From NCBI RefSeq assembly GCF_007746795.1, contig NZ_CP036343.1, positions 3,275,369 to 3,339,368 of the forward strand: a DNA stretch of 64,000 nt, in the 5' to 3' direction. Both the position numbers and the translations under genes were made by a program. Below the pieces are notes generated by a model. It searched no databases. It was not told the DNA's origin and was given only the letters and a program-made list of their open reading frames with translations. Origin of the DNA: Gimesia algae. GTDB taxonomy: Bacteria > Planctomycetota > Planctomycetia > Planctomycetales > Planctomycetaceae. Shown here piece after piece: positions 42,462-51,925 of this stretch; position 1 is the stretch's first letter; every line of letters starts with the position of its first letter.

Positions 42462-44609
42462 ATGGTTACGATAATGAAATACTTACTTTCTAATGAATGG
42501 CACAAGCTTACCAGATGCAGTCTGATTGCTGCCGGTATGGTTTCGATCGCGCTATTTTCTACTCCGGTTTTAGCCGAAGAGAAAAAAGAGGATGTCAAGA
42601 AAAAACCGAAGATCACTTTTGATGAGCATATCAAACCGATCTTTCGGGCCAAATGTTTTGCCTGCCACAATACAGACAAAAAAGCCTCCGGTCTGGATCT
42701 GACCAACTATACAGGTCTGATGCAGGGGGGAGCTGCTGGAGAATCTGTCGAACCCGGTGATGCAGAAGGCAGCTATCTGTATATGCTGGTCACACATGAA
42801 TCTGAACCCTTCATGCCTCCGAAAGCAGACAAATTGCCTGCAAATGAACTTGCACTCATCCAGGAATGGATCAGTTCCGGTGCTCCCGAAAATGCGGGCA
42901 GTAAAGTAACCATCAAAAAACCGAAATTCGATTTCGCGCTGAAAGGTGCCTCTTCCGGCAAACCGGATGGACCACCGCCGATGCCACCCCGTTTGAGCCT
43001 GGAACCTATCGTCCATACGAGTCTCTCGACCACTGTTACTGCACTCGCGACCAATCCCTGGTCACCATTAGCTGCCGTCGCAGGTCAGAAGCAGATTCTG
43101 CTCTATAACACAAAAACTCTCGAACTTCTGGGGGTATTGCCTTTTCCAGAAGGTGTCCCGCATGTGCTGAAATTCAGCCGTAACGGCAGTCTCTTGCTGG
43201 CAGGTGGCGGGCATGCTGCTGCCAGTGGTCGTGTTGTTGTCTGGGACGTAAAAACCGGCAAACGTCTGTTTGAAGTAGGTGATGAACTCGACACTGTTCT
43301 GTGTGCAGACATCAGTTCCGATCAGAGATTCATCGCATTGGGTAGCCCGAGTAAAGTCATTCGCGTGTACTCAACCAGTAATGGCGAACTCGCCTATGAA
43401 ATCCGTAAACATACGGACTGGATGACTGGCCTGTCTTTCAGCCCCGATTCCGTTCTGCTCTGTTCCGGAGATCGTAACGGCGGCGCCTTTGTCTGGGAAG
43501 CTGCCTCTGGCAATGAATATCTGACACTGAAAGGCCATAAAGGGGGCATCACAGGAATCACGTGGCGTTCCGATTCAAACCTGGTGGCAACCAGTAGTGA
43601 AGACCAGTCTGTGAAACTCTGGGAAGTGCAAAACGGTACGAATATCAAATCCTGGAATGCCCATGGCGGCGGAACTTCGAGTGTCGAATTCGCCCGCGAT
43701 GGCCGCCTGGTAACCTGTGGTCGTGACCGTGTCACCAAGGTCTGGGATCAGGCAGGAAAACAGCTGAAGGCACTCCCTGCTTTTGGAGATATTGCAGTCA
43801 GTGTGACGATTTGTGATGAAACTAATCGTGTGATTGCCAGCGACTGGACCGGCAAGGTTAAAGTCTGGAATGCTGCCGACGGGAAAGAAGTCGGTGCGCT
43901 CTCAGCCAATCCAGTACCTCTGTCATCGCGTTTGACCGCAGCGACTGCTGGCGTTCAGACCAGCCAGGCCAATCATCAGAAACTGCTGGCCGCTGCTCAG
44001 GCAGATCAGGCAGCGGTCGCTAAAATCAACGCTGATATCGCAGCCACACAGAAACAGCAGACTGATCTGCAAAACGGTTTAAATGGTTTGAATGCAAATC
44101 TGGCAGCTGCTCAAAAAGCTCTGGCAGCAGCTCAGGCAGGCGCAACAAATTCCACAAACCAGATCAAAGCGATTGATACTCCGCTCCCCGCGATTAAAGA
44201 AGCCCATGCGAAAGCAGATGCGATCAGCAAACAGGTTGCGGGAGATAAAGAACTGGCAGAAGCGGCTGCAAAACTGAAAGCTGCCGTTGATAAACGCGAA
44301 GCTGCTAAAGCCGCAGAACAGAAAACTCTGGCAGCCCATCAAGCCGCGGTCAAAGACAATCAGGCAAAGATTGCTCAATACACGCCGCAAATCAAGCAGA
44401 CGACGGATGCATTGAACACCGCCAAAGCCAAAGTCGTAGCGCTTCAGAAGACACTCAAACCAGCGACCGATAAAGCAACGGCTTCACAAAATGCCGCCAA
44501 TGCCGCTGCAACAGCTTTAGCGGCTGCTCAGAATGAAGTCAAACGCTGGCAGGCTGAAATTGAATTCTCCAAACAACTCAATAATGCCCAGGCCAGTACA
44601 GCCAAATAA
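42462..44609 (+). CDS. PSCyt1 cytochrome-WD40-coiled-coil protein
   Basis: 715 residues. Signal peptide to about residue 38. A PSCyt1 domain carries haem motif C65-F-A-C68-H69. WD40 repeats form a propeller at about 170-490, with typical W-D and W-E endings (V-V-W-D-V-K, V-W-E-A, L-W-E-V, V-W-D-Q, V-W-N-A). The last ~215 residues are alanine/lysine/glutamine-rich coiled coil. An in-frame ATG at 42474 is an alternative start. It is the last gene of the DUF1501-PPC-DUF1549 run. The coiled coil could reach across the periplasm or bind the cell wall (inference). Confidence 0.9.
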   Translation: MVTIMKYLLSNEWHKLTRCSLIAAGMVSIALFSTPVLAEEKKEDVKKKPKITFDEHIKPIFRAKCFACHNTDKKASGLDLTNYTGLMQGGAAGESVEPGDAEGSYLYMLVTHESEPFMPPKADKLPANELALIQEWISSGAPENAGSKVTIKKPKFDFALKGASSGKPDGPPPMPPRLSLEPIVHTSLSTTVTALATNPWSPLAAVAGQKQILLYNTKTLELLGVLPFPEGVPHVLKFSRNGSLLLAGGGHAAASGRVVVWDVKTGKRLFEVGDELDTVLCADISSDQRFIALGSPSKVIRVYSTSNGELAYEIRKHTDWMTGLSFSPDSVLLCSGDRNGGAFVWEAASGNEYLTLKGHKGGITGITWRSDSNLVATSSEDQSVKLWEVQNGTNIKSWNAHGGGTSSVEFARDGRLVTCGRDRVTKVWDQAGKQLKALPAFGDIAVSVTICDETNRVIASDWTGKVKVWNAADGKEVGALSANPVPLSSRLTAATAGVQTSQANHQKLLAAAQADQAAVAKINADIAATQKQQTDLQNGLNGLNANLAAAQKALAAAQAGATNSTNQIKAIDTPLPAIKEAHAKADAISKQVAGDKELAEAAAKLKAAVDKREAAKAAEQKTLAAHQAAVKDNQAKIAQYTPQIKQTTDALNTAKAKVVALQKTLKPATDKATASQNAANAAATALAAAQNEVKRWQAEIEFSKQLNNAQASTAK

Positions 44610-44628
44610 ATAGACGATCTCTTTCAGA

Positions 44629-44663
44629 AAGCCCTTTGAGTACCTGCTCAAAGGGCTTTTTTT
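44629..44663 (+). terminator. Strong Rho-independent terminator
   Basis: AAGCCCTTTGAG / CTCAAAGGGCTT, perfect stem, 6-nt loop and a run of seven T. It ends the DUF1501-PSCyt1 locus. Confidence 0.95.
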
Positions 44664-44753
44664 GCGCCACACCGAATAGAACTCTCCTCTCTTTTCTGTT
44701 AATTTATTGACAGATTAAATTTCGAATGAATTCTTGAAGTGGAGCAGTAAAGA

Positions 44754-45761
44754 ATGGCGCAAAGCAACTCCCGGTTCGCAGTGATTGCGGCCTTGATCGG
44801 AAATGCCGTAATCACCGTTGTTAAGGGAGCAACATTTCTGATCACCGGTTCCGGCGCCATGCTGTCAGAAACGATTCACTCAGTCGCTGACTTTTTGAAT
44901 CAGGTACTGTTGCTGATTGGCCTGGTCCGCGCTGATCAGGCACCTGATAAACGATTTGAATACGGTTATGCAGGTGAGCGGTATGTGTGGGCACTCATTT
45001 CAGCTGTCGGTATTTTCTTTCTGGGTTGTGGCGTTACCATTTATCATGGTGTGCAGTCCCTGTTCCATCCACCCGAACTGATTTTGGGAGAAATGAAATG
45101 GGCTATTGCCGCCCTACTCTTTGCCCTGGTGATTGATGGCATCGTCTTTTTCCTGGCACTGAAAGGGGAATGGAAGAATGCAGCCCGGGAAGGTCGGCCG
45201 TTCCATCAATATCTGCGCAAAGAAGCAGACCCGGCTGCGGTCGCTGTCATCCTTGAAGACGGTGCCGCCTGTGTGGGTGTGATCATCGCATTAATCGCGA
45301 TCATGCTGACCCAGATCACAGGGCATCATTACTGGGATGCCATTGGTTCCATTGGTATTGGTGTGCTGCTGGGGGGCATCGCAGTCTGGTTGATCATTCG
45401 CAATCAGGAGTTGCTGGTCGGGCCCAGTATTCCTCCCCAAACCCGAGAACAGGTCGTACGTATCCTGAAAAATAATCCATTAGTAGAAGATGTCATCGAT
45501 CTCCGCTCACGCATTCTTTCCATTGATAATTATCGTATCAAAGCAGATCTCAGCTTTAATTCCCGGGAACTGTTTAAACGCCTTAAGAAAAAAACATTGG
45601 CCGCATATCCCGAAATTAAAAGCGAACAGGATTTCGAATTGTTTTGTCAGAACTATACTGAAGATGTTTTGACGATGCTGGCGGATGAAATTGATAAAAT
45701 TGAAGCGGAAATCCAGCGTCAGATTCCCGAAGCGCAACATCTGGACCTGGAAGCGAACTGA
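44754..45761 (+). CDS. Cation diffusion facilitator (CDF) family transporter
   Basis: 335 residues, about six membrane helices. The metal-site motif in helix 2 is H-S-V-A-D-F-L-N near residue 42; the paired site in helix 5 reads E-D-G-A-A-C near 165 in place of the classical H-x3-D. The cytoplasmic C-terminal domain is long and ends in a charged helix. It would export zinc, iron, manganese or a similar divalent cation; the altered helix-5 site makes the metal hard to predict. GGAG precedes the start by 9 nt. Confidence 0.88.
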   Translation: MAQSNSRFAVIAALIGNAVITVVKGATFLITGSGAMLSETIHSVADFLNQVLLLIGLVRADQAPDKRFEYGYAGERYVWALISAVGIFFLGCGVTIYHGVQSLFHPPELILGEMKWAIAALLFALVIDGIVFFLALKGEWKNAAREGRPFHQYLRKEADPAAVAVILEDGAACVGVIIALIAIMLTQITGHHYWDAIGSIGIGVLLGGIAVWLIIRNQELLVGPSIPPQTREQVVRILKNNPLVEDVIDLRSRILSIDNYRIKADLSFNSRELFKRLKKKTLAAYPEIKSEQDFELFCQNYTEDVLTMLADEIDKIEAEIQRQIPEAQHLDLEAN

Positions 45762-45786
45762 GGATCTTAAGCGAAATCGCATCACA

Positions 45787-45864
45787 TTTATTCATAGCGT
45801 CTCACGATCTATTATACTCGGTCCAAATGGCTCTGGAGACGCTACAGTAAAACTGGACACAGTC
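45787..45864 (+). promoter_or_regulatory. Repeated promoter/leader module, copy 3 (before mnmA)
   Basis: TTTATT (45787-45792), 17-bp spacer, TATTAT (45810-45815), then the 69-bp core to 45864. An 8-bp inverted repeat AGCGTCTC / GAGACGCT brackets the -10 region in this copy. mnmA begins 133 bp downstream, and an additional TATAAT at 45942-45947 could provide a second promoter. Confidence 0.55.
45827..45850 (+). CDS. Putative leader peptide MALETLQ
   Basis: ATG-GCT-CTG-GAG-ACG-CTA-CAG-TAA, 11 nt after the -10 box. Compare MVLETLQ before mutL and MVLKTLLLN before the PSCyt1 gene. Translation unproven. Confidence 0.3.
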   Translation: MALETLQ

Positions 45865-45997
45865 TAGCCAAAAATGCCCGATTTCATTTGAATTCGCTGC
45901 TTTCAGCAGTCCACTTAACTGTGATCATTCCGGGAGCCGTCTATAATAGGGCTGAGTTTCCCGACAATTACAGTATATTACATCGAGTTATTTTGAT

Positions 45998-47107
45998 ATG
46001 TCTCAGCGTGTTGTCCTGGCAATGAGTGGTGGTGTGGACAGTTCCGCAGCCGCTCATTTATTACTGGAACAGGGTTATGAAGTCATCGGACTGTTCATGC
46101 GGTCCGGCGCGACTGAGGAAACGGCTTGCGCAACGGAAGACAAACAGAGCCTGCCTGTATTGAATCTCAAAGCGCACAAGCAGGGCTGCTGCTCGGCCAG
46201 TGACGCGGCAGATGCCCGTCGTGTGGCTGATATGCTGGATATCCCCTTTCATGCCTTGAATTTCAAGGATGCTTTCGGACGGATCAAAGATTACTTCGCC
46301 GATGAATACCTGGCGGGCCGTACTCCCAACCCTTGTGTGATGTGCAATAACTGGCTGAAATTCGGCAAGCTCTGGGATTTTGCAGAACAGGTAGGGGCCT
46401 CCTATATTTCCACGGGCCATTATGCTCAACTGACGTCCGTTCCCGGCGAAACCCAGCCAGCCCTGATGCGAGGCCTCGACCGATCGAAAGATCAGTCCTA
46501 CGTGCTGTTCGGAATCAATCGTGAACTGCTCGATAAAATTATCTTTCCCGTGGGTGGATTCGTCAAACCGGAAATCCGTGAGATGGCCGGGGAAGCCGGG
46601 CTGCGCACGGCCAATAAACCAGACAGTCAGGAAATCTGTTTCATTCCCGATAACGACTACTTTGGCTTTCTAAATCGCTATCGGGGTCCGCAGGAAACCG
46701 CGGGTGAAATGGTTGATACCAGTGGTAATGTCGTAGGACAGCATACCGGCTATGAGAATTATACGATCGGTCAGCGCAAGCGTCTGGGCGTTGCCTTTGG
46801 TACGCCCCGCTTTGTGATCAAAATCGAACCGGAAACGAATCGCGTGGTGATCGGCACCCGGGATGAACTGGCACGCAACTCTCTGGAAGCGAACCGCTCC
46901 AACTGGTTGATTGATGACCCTGGCTCAGAAATTCGCTGTCAGGCACAAATACGTTATCAGCACAAAGAAGCGGATTGCTTAGTCGAAATTCTGGACGAGG
47001 ATCGCTTCCGTGTCACCTTTGACGATCCGGAATACGGTGTGGCCCCCGGTCAGGCAGTGGTACTCTATGATGCAGACCGCGTACTGGGTGGCGGCTGGAT
47101 CATGTAA
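45998..47107 (+). CDS. mnmA: tRNA-specific 2-thiouridylase MnmA
   Basis: 369 residues, typical. It adds sulfur to U34 of Lys, Glu and Gln tRNAs. The PP-loop S-G-G-V-D-S-S is at residue 10. The catalytic cysteines are in N-P-C-V-M-C-N near 111 and Q-E-I-C-F-I near 212. The C-terminal beta-barrel contains Y-T-I-G-Q-R-K-R. Residues 40-65 hold an insertion with a C-C pair (K-Q-G-C-C-S) common in MnmA. It is convergent with the RND gene (6-bp gap). Confidence 0.96.
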   Translation: MSQRVVLAMSGGVDSSAAAHLLLEQGYEVIGLFMRSGATEETACATEDKQSLPVLNLKAHKQGCCSASDAADARRVADMLDIPFHALNFKDAFGRIKDYFADEYLAGRTPNPCVMCNNWLKFGKLWDFAEQVGASYISTGHYAQLTSVPGETQPALMRGLDRSKDQSYVLFGINRELLDKIIFPVGGFVKPEIREMAGEAGLRTANKPDSQEICFIPDNDYFGFLNRYRGPQETAGEMVDTSGNVVGQHTGYENYTIGQRKRLGVAFGTPRFVIKIEPETNRVVIGTRDELARNSLEANRSNWLIDDPGSEIRCQAQIRYQHKEADCLVEILDEDRFRVTFDDPEYGVAPGQAVVLYDADRVLGGGWIM

Positions 47108-47113
47108 GCAGCA

Positions 47114-50086
47114 TCAGGCAGCGGCTTCCATTCGTTCCTGATTTTGTCGCTTCTTCTTGCGATTCCGCTGGGTGTCGTCTTCGTCATCCATGATGATGGA
47201 ATCAGTAGCTTCCTGACGATTAGAGATCCAGGTCAAGAGTGCCGGTAAAGTCACCAGTGAGATAAACAGGCAGCAGGCAACACCAATGACCAGGACCAGC
47301 CCCACGCTATAGAGACCACGATGCGTGGCAACCATCATGCTGCCGAAGCCAATCATGGAGGTCAGGGAAGTCATCACAATCGCATTGATGGTGCTGGGAG
47401 AAGTCTTATAGGGGCCTTTTCTCATACGGAAATCATGCACCACGTGCACACCGTCATCGACGCCAATCCCTAATATTAAGGGCAACACAATCAGATTAGC
47501 AGGATTCAGATCGATCGAAGTCATCGCCAGAATTCCAAACATGACAATCCCCCCAACGACAGGCGGCAGCATGGTGAGTAATGCATGACAGACACTACTG
47601 CGATCTAAAACAAAGGAGACTCCAAAACTCATGATCAGAAACATGCCGATCGCTGCTTCGACGCTGATCGGAGTCCCCCGATTGAACAGAATAAACCAGG
47701 TACAGACCGCCAGAATCACCGAGGGGAGCAATGCCATCGCTGCATGGCTGCGGCTCAAATAATCGATTAACAACACAATACAAATCACAGCCAACGCATA
47801 AATGGAAGCGGTCTTGTAACTCAGTTTGATCTGCTGGGCTGCTTCGTAATTCTGTAAAGGGGTACCTGTCACATCGGGATCAACCGAACGGACCTCTTTC
47901 ACAAATTCTTCCAGAGGTTCGATCTCCCAGATATGATCACGGGGATAAACCTGAATCAACCATTTTCCTTCTGCACTGACAAAACGTGAAGTTAAGGAAC
48001 GGGGAAGGTCAGAAAAACGGACCGGGGTCGAATCTGAGGCCCCCCGTAAAGCCTGGAACTGTCCCAGCAGGGAAGCCGTTGTTCGATACTGGAATTCATC
48101 CAGAAAGCGGGACTGCTGAGTCAGAGTCATCGATTCAAAACGATTGAGAAACTGATCGAGCATCCGGGCAGTCGTCTGGGCTGTGGGATGGTTATAACGA
48201 GACAACAGAACATAAAACTGTTCCAGCTTGCGTCCAATCGTCGAGGGATTCAGTCGATTCACCTGCGGGACTTCACGAGGTAAGTGTGTCAGTTGTGCGC
48301 GATAGGACTGCACGAGCAGATTGGTTTCCTGTGAGGAATGAGCGGGGACACGTGAAGCGAGTTCTTCAACATGATGAACGGCAGGCAGGGCTTCGAATTT
48401 CTTACGCAGCTCTCGGGCTTCTTCAGGGCTGTCAGCCACCGAGACCGCGAATAACAGTGAATTCTGGGCATCATTAAAGATACGTTTCTGAATCTCTACC
48501 GATTCCAGTCCAGAAGCCTGCAGGTTCAGCAGGTTGTAATCGTAAACGACTTTGGAACTCCAGCCGTCATCGGTCTTGTGTACCATCTGGCTGGCACAGA
48601 ACGCGACGATCGCCAGAGATACGATTGCGACGGACCGCGGGAAGCGAATGATCATTTTCTGCAGCCATTTGCCCTGAAAAGGGGTCGGCATCTGTTTGAC
48701 TTCCACGTCCTTATCTGCCCGTGAAAGCAGTGCGGGCAAAACAATGAATGTGGCAACCGCACACAACAGGATTCCGCCGCCGCCAATAAAGCCAAGTTCT
48801 GCGATCCCGAGGAATGGTGTTAAACCGGCACAATAAAACGCGAGCGCAGTTGTGATCGCAGCAGTCACGATCCCCGTGCCTACCGTCCGGGATGTCATCA
48901 GTAGTGCTGGCTCGAGGTCTTCCCCCCGATGCCGCAGTTCAATATATTTTGCCAGATAATGGATTCCAAAATCGATACCGAGACCAATCAATATGACCGC
49001 AAACGAGATCGAGAGAATATTCAGGTGGCCAATCGTCAGAGTGGTATAACCAAAGGCCCACGCCATCCCGGCAGCCAGCATGGTGAGCGTCAGTAAGGGA
49101 TGACGAAAACCACGAAATCCGATAAACAATAACAGCCCCACCCCAAAGCAGGAAATGATCGAAGCGTTGATCATGTCCGCTTTGGACTTACGCATCTCGT
49201 CATTCTCAAGAACCGGGATTCCGGTCAAGCTGATTTTGGCTTCCGGATTTTCAGCGACCACTTCACCAATAATACCACGCATCTTTTCAATGGCTTTGGT
49301 GGCACCGTCAAAACCATCTTCCTGATGAACGGGAAATACTTTGAGGAAGCCCATCGTACCGTTTTCATTGAGCAGGTAGATCACTTCACGAGAGCGTTCA
49401 CGCATGCGTTCATTCACGGGAACAATGGAAGGCCATGGAGACCGGAAATCGTTCTGATCAGCCAAAAACCGTGACATGCTGCTGGATAGTATGGCGGCAT
49501 GCTGAAACAGAGGTTCCAGGTATTGATCTGTGTCAGCACCACGATAACTTGCTGAGCGTGACTGAATCTGATAACGCAGGCGATCATAGAGCAGATCGAC
49601 CTGAGTCAGATCCCAACGTCCATTGCGGTAGATCGGCCCATATTCATCAAGTCGATTCAAACCCGCCTGTAACTGACGTGGCGTTAAATACTGAAGCCCT
49701 TTCGAGGGTAAGTCGCCCGGATTAATCTGATACAACGGATTTTCGAACAGCTCCGGATGCTTTTCAATGCGCTGACCCAGTATTCGTAATACAGATTTAA
49801 TGGATTCAGGTGAATCTGCTTCGACCACACACACGAGGTCAGACGAACTGCCGAAGCTTTCGGTGTAGTTGATCCATTTCTTATGAAAGGCGGCCGTCGG
49901 GTCGATTAAATCAGCGCGATCTGTTTTGAATTCGAGGCGGAATACCGTCAGCAGTACACAGCCAATCGAGACGATCAGCGCAAAGGCCAGACTGAATTTG
50001 GAATGCGTGATCACAAACTGTGTCATCGCAGCCAGAGTCTCGCTGAGGAAAGATCGTTCCTGATTGTCGGGGGAGAGATTATCCAC
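47114..50086 (-). CDS. RND/MMPL-family exporter
   Basis: 990 residues with two repeated halves, each with one helix, a large periplasmic loop and five more helices, about 12 in total. Family motifs include G-L-G-I-D-F-G-I-H-Y near residue 375 and G-I-G-V-D-D-G-V-H-V-V-H-D near 875, with the acidic residues of proton relay. The shape recalls HpnN, the hopanoid transporter, but no hopanoid genes are near, so lipid export is only a possibility. The C-terminal tail is charged (D-D-E-D-D-T-Q-R-N-R-K-K-K-R). Confidence 0.88.
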   Translation of the reverse strand: MDNLSPDNQERSFLSETLAAMTQFVITHSKFSLAFALIVSIGCVLLTVFRLEFKTDRADLIDPTAAFHKKWINYTESFGSSSDLVCVVEADSPESIKSVLRILGQRIEKHPELFENPLYQINPGDLPSKGLQYLTPRQLQAGLNRLDEYGPIYRNGRWDLTQVDLLYDRLRYQIQSRSASYRGADTDQYLEPLFQHAAILSSSMSRFLADQNDFRSPWPSIVPVNERMRERSREVIYLLNENGTMGFLKVFPVHQEDGFDGATKAIEKMRGIIGEVVAENPEAKISLTGIPVLENDEMRKSKADMINASIISCFGVGLLLFIGFRGFRHPLLTLTMLAAGMAWAFGYTTLTIGHLNILSISFAVILIGLGIDFGIHYLAKYIELRHRGEDLEPALLMTSRTVGTGIVTAAITTALAFYCAGLTPFLGIAELGFIGGGGILLCAVATFIVLPALLSRADKDVEVKQMPTPFQGKWLQKMIIRFPRSVAIVSLAIVAFCASQMVHKTDDGWSSKVVYDYNLLNLQASGLESVEIQKRIFNDAQNSLLFAVSVADSPEEARELRKKFEALPAVHHVEELASRVPAHSSQETNLLVQSYRAQLTHLPREVPQVNRLNPSTIGRKLEQFYVLLSRYNHPTAQTTARMLDQFLNRFESMTLTQQSRFLDEFQYRTTASLLGQFQALRGASDSTPVRFSDLPRSLTSRFVSAEGKWLIQVYPRDHIWEIEPLEEFVKEVRSVDPDVTGTPLQNYEAAQQIKLSYKTASIYALAVICIVLLIDYLSRSHAAMALLPSVILAVCTWFILFNRGTPISVEAAIGMFLIMSFGVSFVLDRSSVCHALLTMLPPVVGGIVMFGILAMTSIDLNPANLIVLPLILGIGVDDGVHVVHDFRMRKGPYKTSPSTINAIVMTSLTSMIGFGSMMVATHRGLYSVGLVLVIGVACCLFISLVTLPALLTWISNRQEATDSIIMDDEDDTQRNRKKKRQNQERMEAAA

Positions 50087-50689
50087 AGAACACTTCCGTG
50101 TGTTACTTAAGTCGATCTCTCGTTCGATCTAAACAACCGGGCAGAAGTGAAGGGATCGAGTCTATGAGAGCATTTCGCGTATTACGAACTTGTGAGTTTA
50201 CAGCAATCTCCGTATTGCCGGCAACATGAATCTTGTTTGTATTAAAGGTGTAAGTCCATTAAAACCAAAACTTTAATAAAACGCTGATCATATAAATATT
50301 TGAAGTCATCAGGGAGGAATCTCCGCAATTGACGTACGTAATTTGCCCGATAACAGGGATTTCATCGGCAATCTGGTATCAATGAGATCAACATTCTCGC
50401 TCAATCCCTTTGATCCTGCTTTAATTTTTTGGAGGCTCCCTCAATCCCATAAAAAGGAAGGAATCTCGTAACTCTTTTGAAAACAGCAGATTAGCACCAA
50501 TAACCCATTAAACAGAAGCACGGGTATCGGCATTTTGTGGAATCCCACTTGACCCCATTTTCAATATTTCATAAAAAACCTGCCCCATCGCAATGATTCG
50601 GCAGCAAGCCTTAGCTGTCAGATGTTGCACACTTCACATTGACTCCATTAAATACCCCCTCTCAAAGACTCTCTTTGTAGGACATGCTC
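50087..50689. other. Long gene-free stretch before the YTV-like gene
   Basis: 603 bp without a gene. A candidate promoter is at 50549-50577. Bases 50160-50500 are AT-rich with no repeat or hairpin that I can support. Confidence 0.45.
50549..50577 (+). promoter_or_regulatory. Possible promoter of the YTV-like gene
   Basis: TTGACC (50549-50554), 17-bp spacer, TAAAAA (50572-50577), 113 bp before the start. Confidence 0.4.
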
Positions 50690-51841
50690 ATGTTAAAAAG
50701 CGTCATTCGTTCGATTCCCGTAGTGGGAATTACATGTTTTTCATTGGCTGCAGGTACTGCTCAGGCTCAGTGGCTGCCCTTTAACAACTGTAATTCCTGT
50801 GCACCACCGCCGGTCGTGCAAAACTGTTGTCCACAACCTGTGGTGCAGTGTCCGATTCCAGTGACCCAGACAACCTATCGTCAGGTTCCTGTCACCGAGT
50901 ATCGACCTGTCCAGCAGACTGTGATGAAACCAGTCGTTGAAACCAAATACGTCGATCAGCAGGTGACTGCCTATCGTCAGGTGATGGAGCCGAGAACCGT
51001 TGATGTTCCCTGCACCACATACCAGAATGTCACCGAGTGCCGCCAGGTGCAGAAGGACATGGGACGCTGGGTTACTCAACGTCAGTGTATCCCTCGTACT
51101 ACTCCCTGTAACTACGACAACCGCCCGAATTTAATGGGCTGGATGAATCGTACCGGTTACTCGATGCGAATGGCATTCACTCCTCAATACAAGACCACAC
51201 GTCACTATGTTCCCAACGTTGTTGTGCAGAACGTCCCCGTCACACGACAGGTCGCCGTGCAACAGTCTCGGAAAGTGACATACAATGTTGCGAAAATGGT
51301 TCCCTACACCACAACTCGCAAGGTTGCCGTGAACTCAACACGCTATGTGAAAACCACTGTGACGGCAATGAAACCGGTCACCGTCATGCGATCCATACCT
51401 ACTACTCGGACTGCTTATGTGTATCCATCCAATGGTGGGTTCAATGGAACGACTACCGCTTTACTGCCTTCACCTGAACCTTACATTTCAGCAGAAGCAC
51501 CACAGCCTGTCCGTCAACGTTCGGCTCTGAACAAGAAAAAATATGATGACTCGTTTGATGCAAACGGGGAACCATACAAACGTGATCCTGCTTCTGATCC
51601 TCGACGATCCAGCCTGGATGACGATTCTTCGTTCCGTCGCTCTTCGTACGAAGTTCCTCAGGAATCAACAGCACCGGCCTTCCCTCCCACACGTCGTGCC
51701 GGATATGAACCTGATACTACAGAGAGACCACTGCCATCGATCGTTCGTGCCAGTGGCTGGACCCGCCGGGTTCCTCGGCCTGAACAGTCAGCTCCGGTCA
51801 CTGCGAACAGCGATATTACCGTAGCACAGCGAACACCATAA
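50690..51841 (+). CDS. YTV-like planctomycete cell-wall protein
   Basis: 383 residues from the ATG at 50690, preferred because AGGA lies 7 nt before it; the ATG at 50684 is too close to that site. A signal peptide ends A-Q-A-Q near residue 26. The mature protein begins with cysteines (C-N-S-C, N-C-C-P-Q). It then has tandem valine/tyrosine/threonine repeats such as Y-R-Q-V-P-V-T-E-Y-R-P-V, Y-Q-N-V-T-E-C and M-V-P-Y-T-T-T-R-K-V. This repeat style matches the YTV proteins described from the planctomycete cell wall. The charged, proline-rich C-terminus may be surface exposed. A structural, disulfide-linked role is inferred. Confidence 0.7.
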   Translation: MLKSVIRSIPVVGITCFSLAAGTAQAQWLPFNNCNSCAPPPVVQNCCPQPVVQCPIPVTQTTYRQVPVTEYRPVQQTVMKPVVETKYVDQQVTAYRQVMEPRTVDVPCTTYQNVTECRQVQKDMGRWVTQRQCIPRTTPCNYDNRPNLMGWMNRTGYSMRMAFTPQYKTTRHYVPNVVVQNVPVTRQVAVQQSRKVTYNVAKMVPYTTTRKVAVNSTRYVKTTVTAMKPVTVMRSIPTTRTAYVYPSNGGFNGTTTALLPSPEPYISAEAPQPVRQRSALNKKKYDDSFDANGEPYKRDPASDPRRSSLDDDSSFRRSSYEVPQESTAPAFPPTRRAGYEPDTTERPLPSIVRASGWTRRVPRPEQSAPVTANSDITVAQRTP

Positions 51842-51880
51842 CTCAAAGTTAAAACATGAGCACTTTGAAGTGCATGGGCT

Positions 51881-51917
51881 CACTCGTCGAACCTCAGTTC
51901 GACGAGTGTTTTTTTTT
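51881..51917 (+). terminator. Rho-independent terminator after the YTV-like gene
   Basis: CACTCGTCGAA / TTCGACGAGTG, perfect 11-bp stem, 6-nt loop, nine T. It lies 8 bp before the stop of glnS on the other strand, and its stem could serve both. Confidence 0.95.
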
Positions 51918-51925
51918 GCGCCTGA

